This document shows, piece by piece, positions 42,112 to 57,463 of a stretch of 64,000 nucleotides of DNA. The stretch is from contig NZ_NBOF01000005.1 in NCBI RefSeq assembly GCF_002104475.1, positions 372,001 through 436,000 on the forward strand. Direction: 5' to 3'. The notes under the pieces were generated by a model. That model did not search any database and was not told the DNA's origin. It saw only the letters and a list, made by a program, of their open reading frames with translations. The DNA is from Cognaticolwellia mytili (GTDB lineage Bacteria; Pseudomonadota; Gammaproteobacteria; Enterobacterales; Alteromonadaceae). Each line of letters begins with the position of its first letter. The first letter of the stretch is position 1. The translations under genes were made by a program, and so were the position numbers.

Positions 42112-43473
42112 TTGGATCATTCACTTTGGCAAAAATGTTTGTCTGTTCTTCAAGAAGAATTACCCGCACAACAATTTAGTATGTGGATTCGCCCATTACA
42201 ATGTGTGGTGACTGATAATATTATAACTTTATATGCACCAAATCGTTTTGTTTTGGATTGGGTTAGAGATAAATATGTAAATCGTATTAACGAACTTGTA
42301 AGTATGCAAGATAGCGCTAATCCACCTTTATTGCGTTTTGATGTTGGTAGTATTCCTAATCAGCAAGTGAGTGTTCAGGACAGCATTACTCGTGTTCAGC
42401 CTAATACTAAGCCAATGGCTAAAGAATCATCAGCGCCAGAAAGTAACTTACCGAAAACCACCAATGTTAGAGTTAAATATACTTTTGATAATTTTGTTGA
42501 AGGTAAATCTAACCAATTGGCACGAGCAGCTGCCTCACAAGTTGCTGATAATCCAGGTGCTGCTTATAACCCATTATTTATTTATGGTGGAACAGGTTTA
42601 GGTAAAACCCATCTATTACATGCGGTAGGTAATGGTATTTTGCTTAATAAGCCCAATGCCAAAATTGCTTATATGCATTCAGAGCGTTTTGTTCAAGATA
42701 TGGTGAGGGCATTGCAAAATAATGCCATGGAAAAATTTAAACAATATTATCGTTCTGTTGACGCGTTATTAATTGATGATATTCAGTTTTTCGCTGGTAA
42801 AGATCGTACACAGGAAGAATTTTTCCATACTTTTAATGCGTTACTAGAAGGTAATCAGCAAATAATATTAACTAGCGATCGTTACCCGAAAGAAGTTGAT
42901 GTTGAAGATCGTTTAAAATCTCGCTTTGGCTGGGGGTTAACGATTGCGATTGAACCACCAGAACTAGAAACTCGTGTTGCAATATTAAAACGTAAAGCAG
43001 AAGAAAGTCATATTAACTTGGCCGATGAAGTTGCATTCTTTATTGCTAAACGTTTACGTTCAAACGTGCGCGAGCTCGAAGGCGCCTTAAATCGCGTTAT
43101 CGCAAATGCTAATTTTACTGGGCGTGCTATAACAATAGATTTTGTTAGAGAAGCTTTGCGCGATTTATTAGCTTTGCAAGATAAGCTCGTTACTATCGAT
43201 AATATTCAACGCACGGTTGCAGAATACTATAAAATTAAAGTGGCTGATTTACTTTCAAAAAGAAGAAATAGATCTGTTGCTAGACCTCGTCAAATTGCAA
43301 TGGCATTATCTAAAGAGCTAACCAACCATAGTTTACCTGAAATTGGTGATGCTTATGGTGGAAGAGACCATACGACCGTATTGCATGCTTGTCGAAAGGT
43401 AAAAGCGTTGCGTGAAGAGTCGCATGATATAAAAGAAGATTATTCAAACTTAACAAGAACATTATCATCATAA
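42112..43473 (+). CDS. dnaA: Chromosomal replication initiator DnaA
   Basis: A 453-residue DnaA. Domain I opens with [20 protein letters not shown]. The AAA+ domain has Walker A GGTGLGKT at residues 159-166 and Walker [10 protein letters not shown]. Domain IV carries the box-binding HTH with [10 protein letters not shown] and [11 protein letters not shown]. It binds the boxes in oriC and upstream of its own gene. There is no ATG: two TTG codons open the frame, and the second (42112) is 7 bp from a GGAG ribosome site, so I choose it. It heads dnaA-dnaN-recF-gyrB. Confidence 0.98.
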   Translation: MDHSLWQKCLSVLQEELPAQQFSMWIRPLQCVVTDNIITLYAPNRFVLDWVRDKYVNRINELVSMQDSANPPLLRFDVGSIPNQQVSVQDSITRVQPNTKPMAKESSAPESNLPKTTNVRVKYTFDNFVEGKSNQLARAAASQVADNPGAAYNPLFIYGGTGLGKTHLLHAVGNGILLNKPNAKIAYMHSERFVQDMVRALQNNAMEKFKQYYRSVDALLIDDIQFFAGKDRTQEEFFHTFNALLEGNQQIILTSDRYPKEVDVEDRLKSRFGWGLTIAIEPPELETRVAILKRKAEESHINLADEVAFFIAKRLRSNVRELEGALNRVIANANFTGRAITIDFVREALRDLLALQDKLVTIDNIQRTVAEYYKIKVADLLSKRRNRSVARPRQIAMALSKELTNHSLPEIGDAYGGRDHTTVLHACRKVKALREESHDIKEDYSNLTRTLSS

Positions 43474-43500
43474 TAATAAGTAAGTAAAAGTGGGTCATAA

Positions 43501-44603
43501 ATGAAATTTTCATTAAATAGAGAATTACTCCTGAAGCCTTTGTTATTGGTTTCTGGTGCTGTTGAAAGAAAGAGTACGCTGCCTATTTTAGGTAATATTC
43601 TTTTTGATGTAAGTGGGCAATCACTTACGTTAACGGCTACTGATTTAGAACTTGAAATGGTTGCTTATGCGTCAATTGATAACCATGCTGAAGATGGAAA
43701 AGTTACTATTCCTGCTCGTAAACTTTTAGATATTTGTAAAAGCTTACCTGATGATTCTATGCTTTCTTTTGAGTCTGATAATGATGTTATTAAAATCAGT
43801 ACTGGTCGCAGCAAATACTCACTTTCTACATTACCTGCAACTGACTTTCCTAATATTGAACAGTGGAAAGGTGATGTTGAGTTTAGTTTATTAAAATCTG
43901 AATTACTTCGGCTAATTGAAAGTACTCATTTTTCAATGGCAAACCAGGATGTTCGCTATTATTTAAATGGTATGTCGATTGAGACTGAAGGAAAAGAAAT
44001 TCGTTCTGTCGCTACTGATGGCCATCGTTTAGCTATTTGTAAAATTTCTAACCAAGCACTTGAGCTGCCTTCTCGCCAAGTGATTGTGCCGCGTAAAGGT
44101 ATTTTAGAAATTATTCGTTTACTCGATCCTGTTGATGAAAGTGTACAAGTATTTTTGGGTTCTAACCATATTCGAATTATTGATACAGAGTTCTCATTTA
44201 CCAGTAAGCTCGTTGATGGTCGCTTTCCTGACTACCGTCGAGTGTTACCACGCAATGGTGACAAAATTTTAAATGCCAATAAAGATGAATTAAGGCAAGT
44301 ACTTTCTCGTGCTTCTATTTTGTCTAATGAAAAGTTTAAAGGTGTTCGTCTTAACTTTGGTAGTACAGAGTTAAAAATTACGGCGAATAACCCTGAGCAA
44401 GAGCAGGCTGAAGAGGTTATTGAAATTAATTTTCCTTATGATGAAGTCGAGATTGGCTTCAACGTAAGTTATGTTTTAGATGTTTTAAATGCTATTAAAG
44501 AAACTGATGTGAAATTTACTTTAGCTGATGCCAATAGTAGTGTGGTTATCGAAGGTGGAGAATCAGGTGAAGCCTTGTATGTTGTGATGCCAATGCGACT
44601 GTA

Positions 44604-44604
<1 letters not shown>
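43501..44604 (+). CDS. dnaN: DNA polymerase III beta clamp
   Basis: A 367-residue sliding clamp with the three beta-clamp domains. The start MKFSLNRELLLKPLLLVSGA and end YVVMPMRL are the conserved ends; the C-terminal MPMRL lines the partner-binding pocket. It tethers polymerases to DNA. It is 27 bp after dnaA, and its stop overlaps the recF start by 1 base. Confidence 0.99.
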
Positions 44605-48153
<3,549 letters not shown>

Positions 48154-48171
48154 GTTTAAATTGCATAAATA

Positions 48172-48204
48172 AAAATGCCCGATTTGATGATCGGGCATTT
48201 TTTG
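48172..48204 (+). terminator. Terminator of the dnaA-gyrB operon
   Basis: A perfect stem AAAATGCCCGAT / ATCGGGCATTTT with a 6-base loop and a T-run lies about 20 bp past the gyrB stop. Confidence 0.92.
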
Positions 48205-48327
48205 TTTCTAAACCTTGCTGTTAGCTTGAATAAATTTCAAACATTGAAGCAAGGACACTAGGCTAATAAAGTGACAATAGGTATAATTAGCCTTATTTGA
48301 TAAACATAACCAAAAATTCGGATTCTC

Positions 48328-49263
48328 ATGAGCACGTTTAATATAAAGACCTTTCAAGGACTGATATTGCAATTGCAAGACTATTGGTCACGCCAGGGCT
48401 GTGTAATAGTTCAGCCACTAGATTTAGAAGTAGGAGCTGGTACATTTCATCCTATGACGTTTTTACGCTCTATTGGTCCTGAGCCGATGAGTAGTGCTTA
48501 TGTTCAACCTTGTCGTCGACCGACTGATGGTCGCTATGGCGAGAACCCGAATCGACTACAACATTATTATCAATTCCAAGTAATGCTAAAGCCTTCTCCT
48601 GATAACATCCAAGAATTGTATTTAGACTCTTTAAAAGAGATGGGTGTTGATCCGCTAGTACATGATATTCGTTTTGTAGAAGACAACTGGGAATCACCAA
48701 CATTAGGTGCTTGGGGTCTTGGTTGGGAGATTTGGTTAAACGGCATGGAAGTTAGCCAGTTTACTTATTTTCAGCAAGTAGGTGGCATTGAGTGTGCACC
48801 AGTTACCGGTGAAATTACTTACGGTTTAGAACGTTTAGCAATGTACATTCAAAATGTTGATAGTATCTATGACCTGGTTTGGACTGATGGTCCTATGGGG
48901 AAAGTGCTTTATGGAGATGTATTCCATCAGAATGAAGTAGAACAATCTACTTACAACTTTGAACATGCAGATGTTGAAGATCTTTTCAAAACATTCGATC
49001 AATGTGAAGCGGTTAGCCAAAAGCTTATTGAAGAAGGCTTAGCATTACCAGCATACGAACAAGTAATGAAGGCATCGCATGCATTTAACTTACTTGATGC
49101 TCGTCACGCAATTTCAGTGACAGAACGTCAACGCTATATCTTAAGAGTTAGAACTTTATCTAAAGCATGTGCACAAGCTTATTATACAAAACGAGAAGAA
49201 CTTGGTTTCCCTCTTTGTAAGAATAACGATGCCAATGGAACTTCAGCAGAGGAGAAATCGTAA
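48328..49263 (+). CDS. glyQ: Glycyl-tRNA synthetase alpha subunit
   Basis: A 311-residue alpha chain of the bacterial alpha2beta2 GlyRS, holding the class II catalytic core. [19 protein letters not shown] and [20 protein letters not shown] are family signatures. It charges tRNA-Gly. Its stop overlaps the glyS start by one base (TAATG). Confidence 0.99.
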   Translation: MSTFNIKTFQGLILQLQDYWSRQGCVIVQPLDLEVGAGTFHPMTFLRSIGPEPMSSAYVQPCRRPTDGRYGENPNRLQHYYQFQVMLKPSPDNIQELYLDSLKEMGVDPLVHDIRFVEDNWESPTLGAWGLGWEIWLNGMEVSQFTYFQQVGGIECAPVTGEITYGLERLAMYIQNVDSIYDLVWTDGPMGKVLYGDVFHQNEVEQSTYNFEHADVEDLFKTFDQCEAVSQKLIEEGLALPAYEQVMKASHAFNLLDARHAISVTERQRYILRVRTLSKACAQAYYTKREELGFPLCKNNDANGTSAEEKS

Positions 49264-51329
49264 TGACTACTGAAACTCTATTAATTGAATTAGGCACGGA
49301 AGAGTTACCACCAAAATCGTTAAAAACATTAGCGACAACGTTTCATGATCAAATTAAAGCTCAACTAGATGCAGCTAAGCTTTCTTATACTGCTATGCAT
49401 TGGTATGCGACGCCAAGACGTTTAGCGGTCAAAGTTGACGGTTTAATTGCCAGCCAAGCTGATAAAGCCATCGAAAAACGCGGACCAGCTATCGATGTAG
49501 CATTTGACGCTGAAGGCAATGCCAGTAAAGCGGCAGAAGGCTGGGCACGTTCAAATGGCATTACTGTTGCTGACGCTGAACGTTTAGTAACTGATAAAGG
49601 CGAATGGTTGCTACACAAAACGGTAGAGCAAGGTAAGCATATTGAGCAGCTGATTCCTGATATGGTTAATCACGCCGTAGCTAAATTGCCAGTACCTAAG
49701 CCAATGCGTTGGGGCTCAGGTAGAACTCAATTTATTCGTCCAGTTCATACCTTAACTATGCTTTACGGTGAAAAAATTATTGCTGGTGAAACACTCAATG
49801 TTAAATCTAATAATGTTGTTACTGGACATCGTTTTCATCATCATGGCTTAGTTGCCATTAATCATGCTGACAATTATGAAACAACGTTACGTGAAGCACA
49901 TGTTGTTGTTGATTACCAAGAGCGTAGAAACACTATTATCGAACAAATCAATATTGTTGCGAAAGAAATTGACGGTGTTGTTTTACCTGACGAAGAGCTA
50001 CTTGATGAAGTTACTTCATTGGTAGAGTGGCCTGTTGTGCTAGTGGGGAGTTTTGATGAAGATTTCCTTAACGTTCCAGCAGAACCATTAATTTATTCAA
50101 TGAAAGATCACCAGAAGTACTTTCCTGTAACTGATGTTAACGGTAAGCTATTGAATAAATTCATTTTTGTATCAAATATAGCTAGTAAAGACCCAAGCCA
50201 AGTTATTAAGGGAAATGAGAAGGTAATCCGTCCTCGTTTAGCTGACGCAGAATTTTTCTTTAAAACAGATAAAAAACAAACACTTGAGTCTAGATTAACT
50301 AGTTTAGAGTCAGTTTTATTCCAAAAGCAGCTTGGTACAGTAAAAGCAAAGTCAGAACGTATTGCTAGCTTAAGTGAATTTGTTGCGCAGAAAACGGGTG
50401 ATGATAAAGCACTAGCTTACCGTGCAGGTTTGTTAAGTAAAACCGATCTAATGTCAGATATGGTACTTGAGTTTCCACAAGTACAAGGCACCATGGGTAA
50501 ATACTATGCTCAACATGATGGTGAACCAGAAGCTGTTGCTCAAGCATTAGAAGATCAATACCGCCCACGTTATGCCGGTGACTCTTTACCTGAACAAACT
50601 ATTGGGTGCGCTGTTGCTATTGCCGACAAGGTTGACTCTTTGGTGGGAATATTTGGTATTAACCAACCGCCAAAAGGTGATAAAGACCCGTTTGCACTTC
50701 GTCGTGCCGCAATTGGTTTGATCCGTATTATCATTGAAAAGCAATTGAACCTTGATATTGCAGAGCTTATCGAAAAAAGTGTCGAGTTATACCAAGATAA
50801 ATTATCTAGTGACGATGTAGCAAAACAGGTTTTAGATTTTATCTCAGGCCGATACCGTGCCTATTATCAAGATCAAAAAATTGCTGTAGATGTTATTCAA
50901 GCTGTTTTAGCTAATGCACCATCTAAGCCTTTAGACTTTGATAAACGAATTAATGCTGTAACTCACTTTAAAACCTTAGCTGAATCAGCAACGTTAGCAG
51001 CAGCAAATAAACGTGTTGGTAATATATTAGTTAAATTTAAAGGTGAACTATTTTCTGAGTTTAACCAAGATTTAGCTTCAGAAACTGCAGAGAAAGAGCT
51101 TGCTGCAAACTTTGCTACGGTTAAAGTTAAAGTAATTCCATTAATGGCTGATAAAGATTACCAAAGTGCCTTAACGGAATTAGCTGCACTGAAACAGCCA
51201 ATAGATAACTTTTTCGATAACGTGATGGTAATGGCTGATGATGAACAAGTTAAAACTAATCGTTTAACCTTGTTAAGTGAAATTCGTAATAGCTTTTTTG
51301 CTATCGCAGATATATCTTTACTGCAATAA
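49263..51329 (+). CDS. glyS: Glycyl-tRNA synthetase beta subunit
   Basis: A 688-residue beta chain that binds tRNA and is required for activity. The start LLIELGTEELPPKSL and the central MKDHQKYFPV and GDKDPFALRRAA are characteristic. Translation is coupled to glyQ. A terminator lies just downstream. Confidence 0.99.
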   Translation: MTTETLLIELGTEELPPKSLKTLATTFHDQIKAQLDAAKLSYTAMHWYATPRRLAVKVDGLIASQADKAIEKRGPAIDVAFDAEGNASKAAEGWARSNGITVADAERLVTDKGEWLLHKTVEQGKHIEQLIPDMVNHAVAKLPVPKPMRWGSGRTQFIRPVHTLTMLYGEKIIAGETLNVKSNNVVTGHRFHHHGLVAINHADNYETTLREAHVVVDYQERRNTIIEQINIVAKEIDGVVLPDEELLDEVTSLVEWPVVLVGSFDEDFLNVPAEPLIYSMKDHQKYFPVTDVNGKLLNKFIFVSNIASKDPSQVIKGNEKVIRPRLADAEFFFKTDKKQTLESRLTSLESVLFQKQLGTVKAKSERIASLSEFVAQKTGDDKALAYRAGLLSKTDLMSDMVLEFPQVQGTMGKYYAQHDGEPEAVAQALEDQYRPRYAGDSLPEQTIGCAVAIADKVDSLVGIFGINQPPKGDKDPFALRRAAIGLIRIIIEKQLNLDIAELIEKSVELYQDKLSSDDVAKQVLDFISGRYRAYYQDQKIAVDVIQAVLANAPSKPLDFDKRINAVTHFKTLAESATLAAANKRVGNILVKFKGELFSEFNQDLASETAEKELAANFATVKVKVIPLMADKDYQSALTELAALKQPIDNFFDNVMVMADDEQVKTNRLTLLSEIRNSFFAIADISLLQ

Positions 51330-51361
51330 CGTTATGCCCTGATACTGTTTATCATGGACAC

Positions 51362-51393
51362 AAAAAAGGAATGCACTGCGCATTCCTTTTTTT
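51362..51393 (+). terminator. Terminator of glyQS
   Basis: A stem AAAAAAGGAATGC / GCATTCCTTTTTT with loop ACTGC follows the glyS stop by about 32 bp. It is symmetric enough to work on both strands, also for tusA. Confidence 0.9.
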
Positions 51394-51453
51394 ATAACTG
51401 AAGCATAATATTAACGACCTTATAACGCTTCAGCGCTTGCGGCTTATAACAAG

Positions 51454-51702
51454 CTACAAACCTTTTTTAATAACGTATTGAAAAGGTAACTCATCTGTTT
51501 GTTGCTTCACTAGCTGATGTTCCATAAAACGACAAAAGCTTGGAATATCGCGAGCGGTAGATGGATCATCAGCAGTAACGAGAAGGGTTTCGCCAGTATC
51601 AATTTTACGTATTTTCTGACGCAACATCATCACGGGTTCTGGGCAGCGTAATCCCAAAGCATCAAGTTGATGGTCTGTTTTAGGTAATAATGCATTATTC
51701 AT
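51454..51702 (-). CDS. tusA: Sulfur carrier protein TusA
   Basis: An 82-residue SirA/TusA protein. The sulfur-carrying cysteine is Cys20 in [13 protein letters not shown]. It relays persulfide sulfur from IscS toward 2-thiolation of tRNA wobble uridines and other pathways. It is a single gene between two plus-strand units. Confidence 0.95.
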   Translation of the reverse strand: MNNALLPKTDHQLDALGLRCPEPVMMLRQKIRKIDTGETLLVTADDPSTARDIPSFCRFMEHQLVKQQTDELPFQYVIKKGL

Positions 51703-51951
51703 AGTTTACTTTATTCCAATTTAATTAATTTACCCAAATAAATAAGTTAATTATTCGTTTGATAATACGGGTTAAAAGTAATGCGCCAATTTTAGCTATA
51801 AATTATTATGAAGCAACTGTAATTAGCTGCTTTTTCAATATTCATCGTTTGAGCGCTAATTAATATCAATATTTCTCATTATTTTTACAATTAAGTCGAT
51901 AATAGCTTTGATTAAACTTGCTTTGTCACCTTAGGAGTGAATAATTGAATA

Positions 51952-53907
51952 ATGCATTTTTCCCAAGGTCTCTCAATGCCACATATTCATTTTCCTAGTT
52001 TAACCGGATACATTAAAGCTGTTTTACTCAGTTGCTTATTTACTAGCTCAATATCTCAAGCAAGTGATGAAAGCGTGCAGCGAAAAAAATTCTTGCAAGC
52101 GGAAAAGCAGGTTTGGAACGCTAGCTCGGCAACATATCAAAATTTGTATAATCAGTTGCATTATTATCCATTACAACCATATTTAGACCAAAAACGTTTG
52201 ATGACGAAAATGAAGTTATCGTCGGCGACTGAAATTGGTGACTTTCTCAAAAAATATGAAAGTAGTCCCTTAGATTGGCCATTACGCAAAAAGTGGCTAA
52301 ATTATTTAGCAAAACGTAAAAAGCCTTTGTTATTCCAAAACTACTTTAAAGCCACTAGTAATGTTGGGCTAACTTGTCAGTACTATCGCTTTCAATTACA
52401 AACAGGAGTTTCTCCGTTAAAGGTTTTACCTAAGATATCAAAGCTTTGGTTGGTGGGAAAATCACAGCCGAAAGTTTGTGACCCATTATTCAAACAATGG
52501 CAGCAAGCAGGATATAGAACCAAAGACTTTATTTGGCAACGTATAGCGTTAGCTGCTGATGGTGGTAAACATACTTTAATTCCATACCTGACCAAATTAT
52601 TGCCTCAGAATGAACAATATCTTGCGACGTTATGGCATAAAGTTCGTCGAGACCCTTCGTATATTAAAAACTTATCTAAATTTAAAAATAAATCTGAAAA
52701 AGCAGCTCGTATTGTAACTTATGGCCTTAAGCGGTTAATTTGGCGCTCGCCAAAACAAGCGCTTAAAATTTATAAGATAGCGAAAAGCTTATTGCCATTT
52801 ACCGAGCTACAACATCAACAAATTACTTTGAAATTTGCGGTTGCATTGGCAAGTAAGAATCATGGTCAAGCTCATAATTGGTTGGAGCAAGTTGATGAAA
52901 AGTTATTTAGTCGGGGCTTAACACAATGGTATATAACCAATGCACTACGAGAACAAAATTGGCCAGATATTAAAGAAAAGTTATTAAAACTGCCAACATC
53001 AACACAAGAAAGTTTACAATGGCGCTATTGGTATAGCCGTAGTTTACTAGCAACAGGTGAGTTAGACGCTGGGAACAAATGGCTAGGCGAACTTGCTCAA
53101 AGTCGTCATTATTATGGTTTCTTGGCGGCTAGTTATTTAAATAAACCGGCTAACTTCCAAAATAAGCCTTTAGAGGTAAGCGCTGAGGAGCGGGCATTTC
53201 TTCTTAAAAATCCAGCAGCAAAGAGGGCTTTTGAGCTTTTTGCGATAGGGCGCTTTCATCATGCACGTAAAGAGTGGAATTATTGGTTATCAAAATTAAA
53301 TAAGCGCGATAAGTTAGTCGCTTCAAAAATTGCTAACGAATTAGGGTGGTATGACAGGGCTATTTTTACTTTAGCACAAGAAGGCTATCTTGATGACGTA
53401 GATCTGCGTTTTCCGTTAGGTTTTGAAAAAGAAATTAAGCGCTATTCAGATAAGCAAAAGATAAACCCCGCTTGGGCATTTGCTATCGCTCGCAGAGAAA
53501 GCTCTTTTATGCCTGATGCTAATTCACCTGTCGGGGCTAAAGGTTTAATGCAAGTTATGCCCGGTACCGCTAAACAGTTAGCACGAAAGAAAGTACCGAC
53601 AAGAGATCTACTTAATGCGAAAAAGAATATTAAGTTAGGCACTAAATATTTACGCAATCTACTCGACCGTCATGATGGAAATCAGGTGTTAGCTACAGCA
53701 GCATATAATGCTGGACCGTATCGAGTTAAAAGCTGGTTGAAAGGCAGTAAGCCATTACCAGCCGATGTTTGGATTGAAACCATTCCATTTAAAGAAACCC
53801 GTGAATATGTGAAAAGCGTCTTAGCATATCAACAAATATACCAGCAAAAGGTAGGTTCAAAAGAGTCATTATTTGACAACATTATTGCGATGGATATTAG
53901 CAATTAA
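51952..53907 (+). CDS. slt: Soluble lytic murein transglycosylase
   Basis: A 651-residue periplasmic Slt70-type enzyme. A signal peptide ends near SISQAS. A long alpha-superhelical U domain (about 40-480) is followed by the C-terminal SLT domain with catalytic Glu516 in ARRESSF and GAKGLMQVMPGTAKQLA, then NVLATAAYNAG-like VLATAAYNAGPYRV. It cleaves peptidoglycan to 1,6-anhydromuropeptides. A second in-frame ATG at 51976 has AAGG at 7 bp and may be the true start, 8 residues shorter. Confidence 0.95.
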   Translation: MHFSQGLSMPHIHFPSLTGYIKAVLLSCLFTSSISQASDESVQRKKFLQAEKQVWNASSATYQNLYNQLHYYPLQPYLDQKRLMTKMKLSSATEIGDFLKKYESSPLDWPLRKKWLNYLAKRKKPLLFQNYFKATSNVGLTCQYYRFQLQTGVSPLKVLPKISKLWLVGKSQPKVCDPLFKQWQQAGYRTKDFIWQRIALAADGGKHTLIPYLTKLLPQNEQYLATLWHKVRRDPSYIKNLSKFKNKSEKAARIVTYGLKRLIWRSPKQALKIYKIAKSLLPFTELQHQQITLKFAVALASKNHGQAHNWLEQVDEKLFSRGLTQWYITNALREQNWPDIKEKLLKLPTSTQESLQWRYWYSRSLLATGELDAGNKWLGELAQSRHYYGFLAASYLNKPANFQNKPLEVSAEERAFLLKNPAAKRAFELFAIGRFHHARKEWNYWLSKLNKRDKLVASKIANELGWYDRAIFTLAQEGYLDDVDLRFPLGFEKEIKRYSDKQKINPAWAFAIARRESSFMPDANSPVGAKGLMQVMPGTAKQLARKKVPTRDLLNAKKNIKLGTKYLRNLLDRHDGNQVLATAAYNAGPYRVKSWLKGSKPLPADVWIETIPFKETREYVKSVLAYQQIYQQKVGSKESLFDNIIAMDISN

Positions 53908-53979
53908 TAGCTGGCATAAATGTGTATTAGGTTATGGCGTTTGGTATACTAATCCAATCGAAATACAGAGATAAATTAG

Positions 53980-55299
<1,320 letters not shown>

Positions 55300-55308
55300 G
55301 CGTATATT

Positions 55309-55941
55309 TTGTCTACACCATACCTAATAGCGGCTGAAGAGGTTATCGATGAAACGATAGTAACTCGCAGCCGTTTTATTTGTTATTTAAAGCCTTGCTC
55401 AAGTGCTGCAGACGCTAAGGCCTTCATTAAAGAACTACAGGTTTTACATCCTCAGGCAAACCACCATTGTTATGCTTTTATTGCTGGTCGTTCTGAGAAC
55501 AGTCAGTTGTATGGCTTTTCAGATGACGGTGAGCCTTCAGGTACCGCTGGAAAACCGATGCTAACCATGCTGATGGGAAGTGATGTTGGTGAAGTTTGTG
55601 CTGTTGTTGTTCGTTACTTTGGTGGTACAAAGTTGGGGCCTGGAGGCTTACAGCGTGCTTATGGTGGTAGTGTTAGGCAAGCGTTGACGCTTTTGACAAC
55701 AAAACTTAAAATTCCTATGGTGCGCAAAACTTTAGCGTGTCAATATACACAAATGAATGATGTTTTATACTTTCTCCAGCAGATAGGTGGAGAAGTTATA
55801 CAGCAAGACTACAATGAAAATGTGCTACTAACGCTTGCATTACCTGAAGAAAAATTAAAAGATTTTCAACAGCATCTGCAAACATTGTCTTCAGGACAAT
55901 TACAATTACAAGCAATAACTGCAAACCCATTAACTAACTAA
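55309..55941 (+). CDS. yigZ: YigZ/IMPACT family protein
   Basis: A 210-residue protein with the IMPACT N-terminal domain (SRFICYLKPCSSAADAKAF, then GFSDDGEPSGTAGKPML and VVRYFGGTKLGPGGL) and a C-terminal DUF1949 ferredoxin-like domain. A translation-linked role is suggested in other bacteria but is not settled. The start appears to be TTG, 9 bp after the pepQ stop, with only a weak ribosome site. This suggests coupling to pepQ translation. Confidence 0.92.
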   Translation: MSTPYLIAAEEVIDETIVTRSRFICYLKPCSSAADAKAFIKELQVLHPQANHHCYAFIAGRSENSQLYGFSDDGEPSGTAGKPMLTMLMGSDVGEVCAVVVRYFGGTKLGPGGLQRAYGGSVRQALTLLTTKLKIPMVRKTLACQYTQMNDVLYFLQQIGGEVIQQDYNENVLLTLALPEEKLKDFQQHLQTLSSGQLQLQAITANPLTN

Positions 55942-55963
55942 TAACTCAAAAAAGTTAACTGCC

Positions 55964-57430
55964 GTGCAAATTAAAAATATTATCCGAATACTAGGACTAT
56001 TAGTTGCGCTTCTCAGCGTTACTATGCTCCCGCCCGCACTTATCTCTCTGATCTATCGTGATGGTGGTGGTGTTTCATTTCTTATGGCGTTTTTGTTTTG
56101 TTTATTTGCTGGCTTATTGTCGTGGTACCCCAATAGAGCAGAAAAGGGCGATTTAAGAGCAAGAGAGGGCTTCTTAATTGTTGTCTTATTCTGGACAGTA
56201 TTGGCAAGTTTCTCCGCTGTTCCTTTGTTGTTACTTGATGAACCTAATTTATCCGTTGCTGATGCCTTCTTTGAATCATTTTCTGGCCTAACCACCACGG
56301 GCGCAACGATATTAACCCAAATTGATGGTTTACCTCATGCCGTACTTTGGTATCGCCAGCAATTACAGTGGCTTGGTGGTATGGGGATTATCGTACTTGC
56401 TGTAGCTATATTACCAATGCTAGGTATTGGTGGTATGCAGTTATATCGTGCTGAAACGCCTGGTCCTGTAAAAGACTCAAAAATGACGCCGCGTATTGCT
56501 GATACCGCGAAACATTTATGGTTAATTTACGTGACATTAACTATCTCCTGCGCTTTAAGTTACTGGGCAGCAGGAATGAATTTATTTGATGCCATATGCC
56601 ATTCTTTTTCAACTATCGCTATTGGCGGTTTCTCTACTCATGATTTGAGTATGGGGTATTTTGACAGCCCTTTAATTAACTTTATTTGCGTATTCTTCTT
56701 ACTGATTGCAGGGGTTAATTTTGCATTGCACTTTGCTGTGGTTAATAGCCGCTCTTTACGAAGCTACTTTTATGATTCAGAATTTAAGGCCTTTTTAGGT
56801 ATACAGCTAATATTGACGTTAATTTGTTTTACGGTACTGATGAGTTTTAATGTTTATCAGTCAGGTTTTGATAATTTTGAACAAGCAATTTTTCACGCCG
56901 TTTCTATTAGTACTACTGCTGGTTTTTCTGCATCTTCTTCAGGTGAAGTCGGGTTTTCTGGCTGGCCAACGTTGCTACCCATACTATTAATATTTTCTAG
57001 TTTTATTGGCGGTTGTGCTGGAAGTACCGGTGGCGGTATGAAAGTTATTCGCGTACTACTACTCTACTTACAAGGTGTTCGAGAGTTAAATAAATTAGTT
57101 CATCCAAAAGCGGTGTTTACTATTAAGTTAGGTAAGAAGGCTTTACCTAATCGTGTGGTTGAAGCTATTTGGGGTTTCTTTTCTGCTTATGCGGCAGTAT
57201 TTGTTATTTGTATGCTGTTGTTACTTGCGGCAGGCATGGAAGATATTTCAGCGTTTACAGCAGTAGCGGCATGTTTGAATAACTTAGGTCCAGGTTTAGG
57301 GCAGGTGGCAGCCAATTTTGCTGAAATAAATGACTTTAGTAAGTGGGTGTTGGTCGTTGCGATGTTATTTGGACGTTTAGAAATTTTCACTTTGCTGGTG
57401 CTATTTACACCAGCATTTTGGCGAACTTAG
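55964..57430 (+). CDS. trkH: Trk potassium uptake protein TrkH
   Basis: A 488-residue K+ channel-like transporter of the SKT family. Four pore-loop repeats can be seen (SGLTTTGATIL, TIAIGGFSTHD, SISTTAGFSA, and the altered VAACLNNLGPGLG). It starts with GTG, 22 bp after yigZ. TrkA, which gates it from the cytoplasm, is encoded convergently right next to it. Confidence 0.98.
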   Translation: MQIKNIIRILGLLVALLSVTMLPPALISLIYRDGGGVSFLMAFLFCLFAGLLSWYPNRAEKGDLRAREGFLIVVLFWTVLASFSAVPLLLLDEPNLSVADAFFESFSGLTTTGATILTQIDGLPHAVLWYRQQLQWLGGMGIIVLAVAILPMLGIGGMQLYRAETPGPVKDSKMTPRIADTAKHLWLIYVTLTISCALSYWAAGMNLFDAICHSFSTIAIGGFSTHDLSMGYFDSPLINFICVFFLLIAGVNFALHFAVVNSRSLRSYFYDSEFKAFLGIQLILTLICFTVLMSFNVYQSGFDNFEQAIFHAVSISTTAGFSASSSGEVGFSGWPTLLPILLIFSSFIGGCAGSTGGGMKVIRVLLLYLQGVRELNKLVHPKAVFTIKLGKKALPNRVVEAIWGFFSAYAAVFVICMLLLLAAGMEDISAFTAVAACLNNLGPGLGQVAANFAEINDFSKWVLVVAMLFGRLEIFTLLVLFTPAFWRT

Positions 57431-57463
57431 TTTACTATTCATGTGATCCGAGCCATTAGCTGA

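Noticed and set aside
41896-42120. 74-codon minus-strand ORF upstream of dnaA
   Set aside because: It covers the dnaA promoter and DnaA box, has low-complexity AT-driven composition and overlaps the dnaA start.
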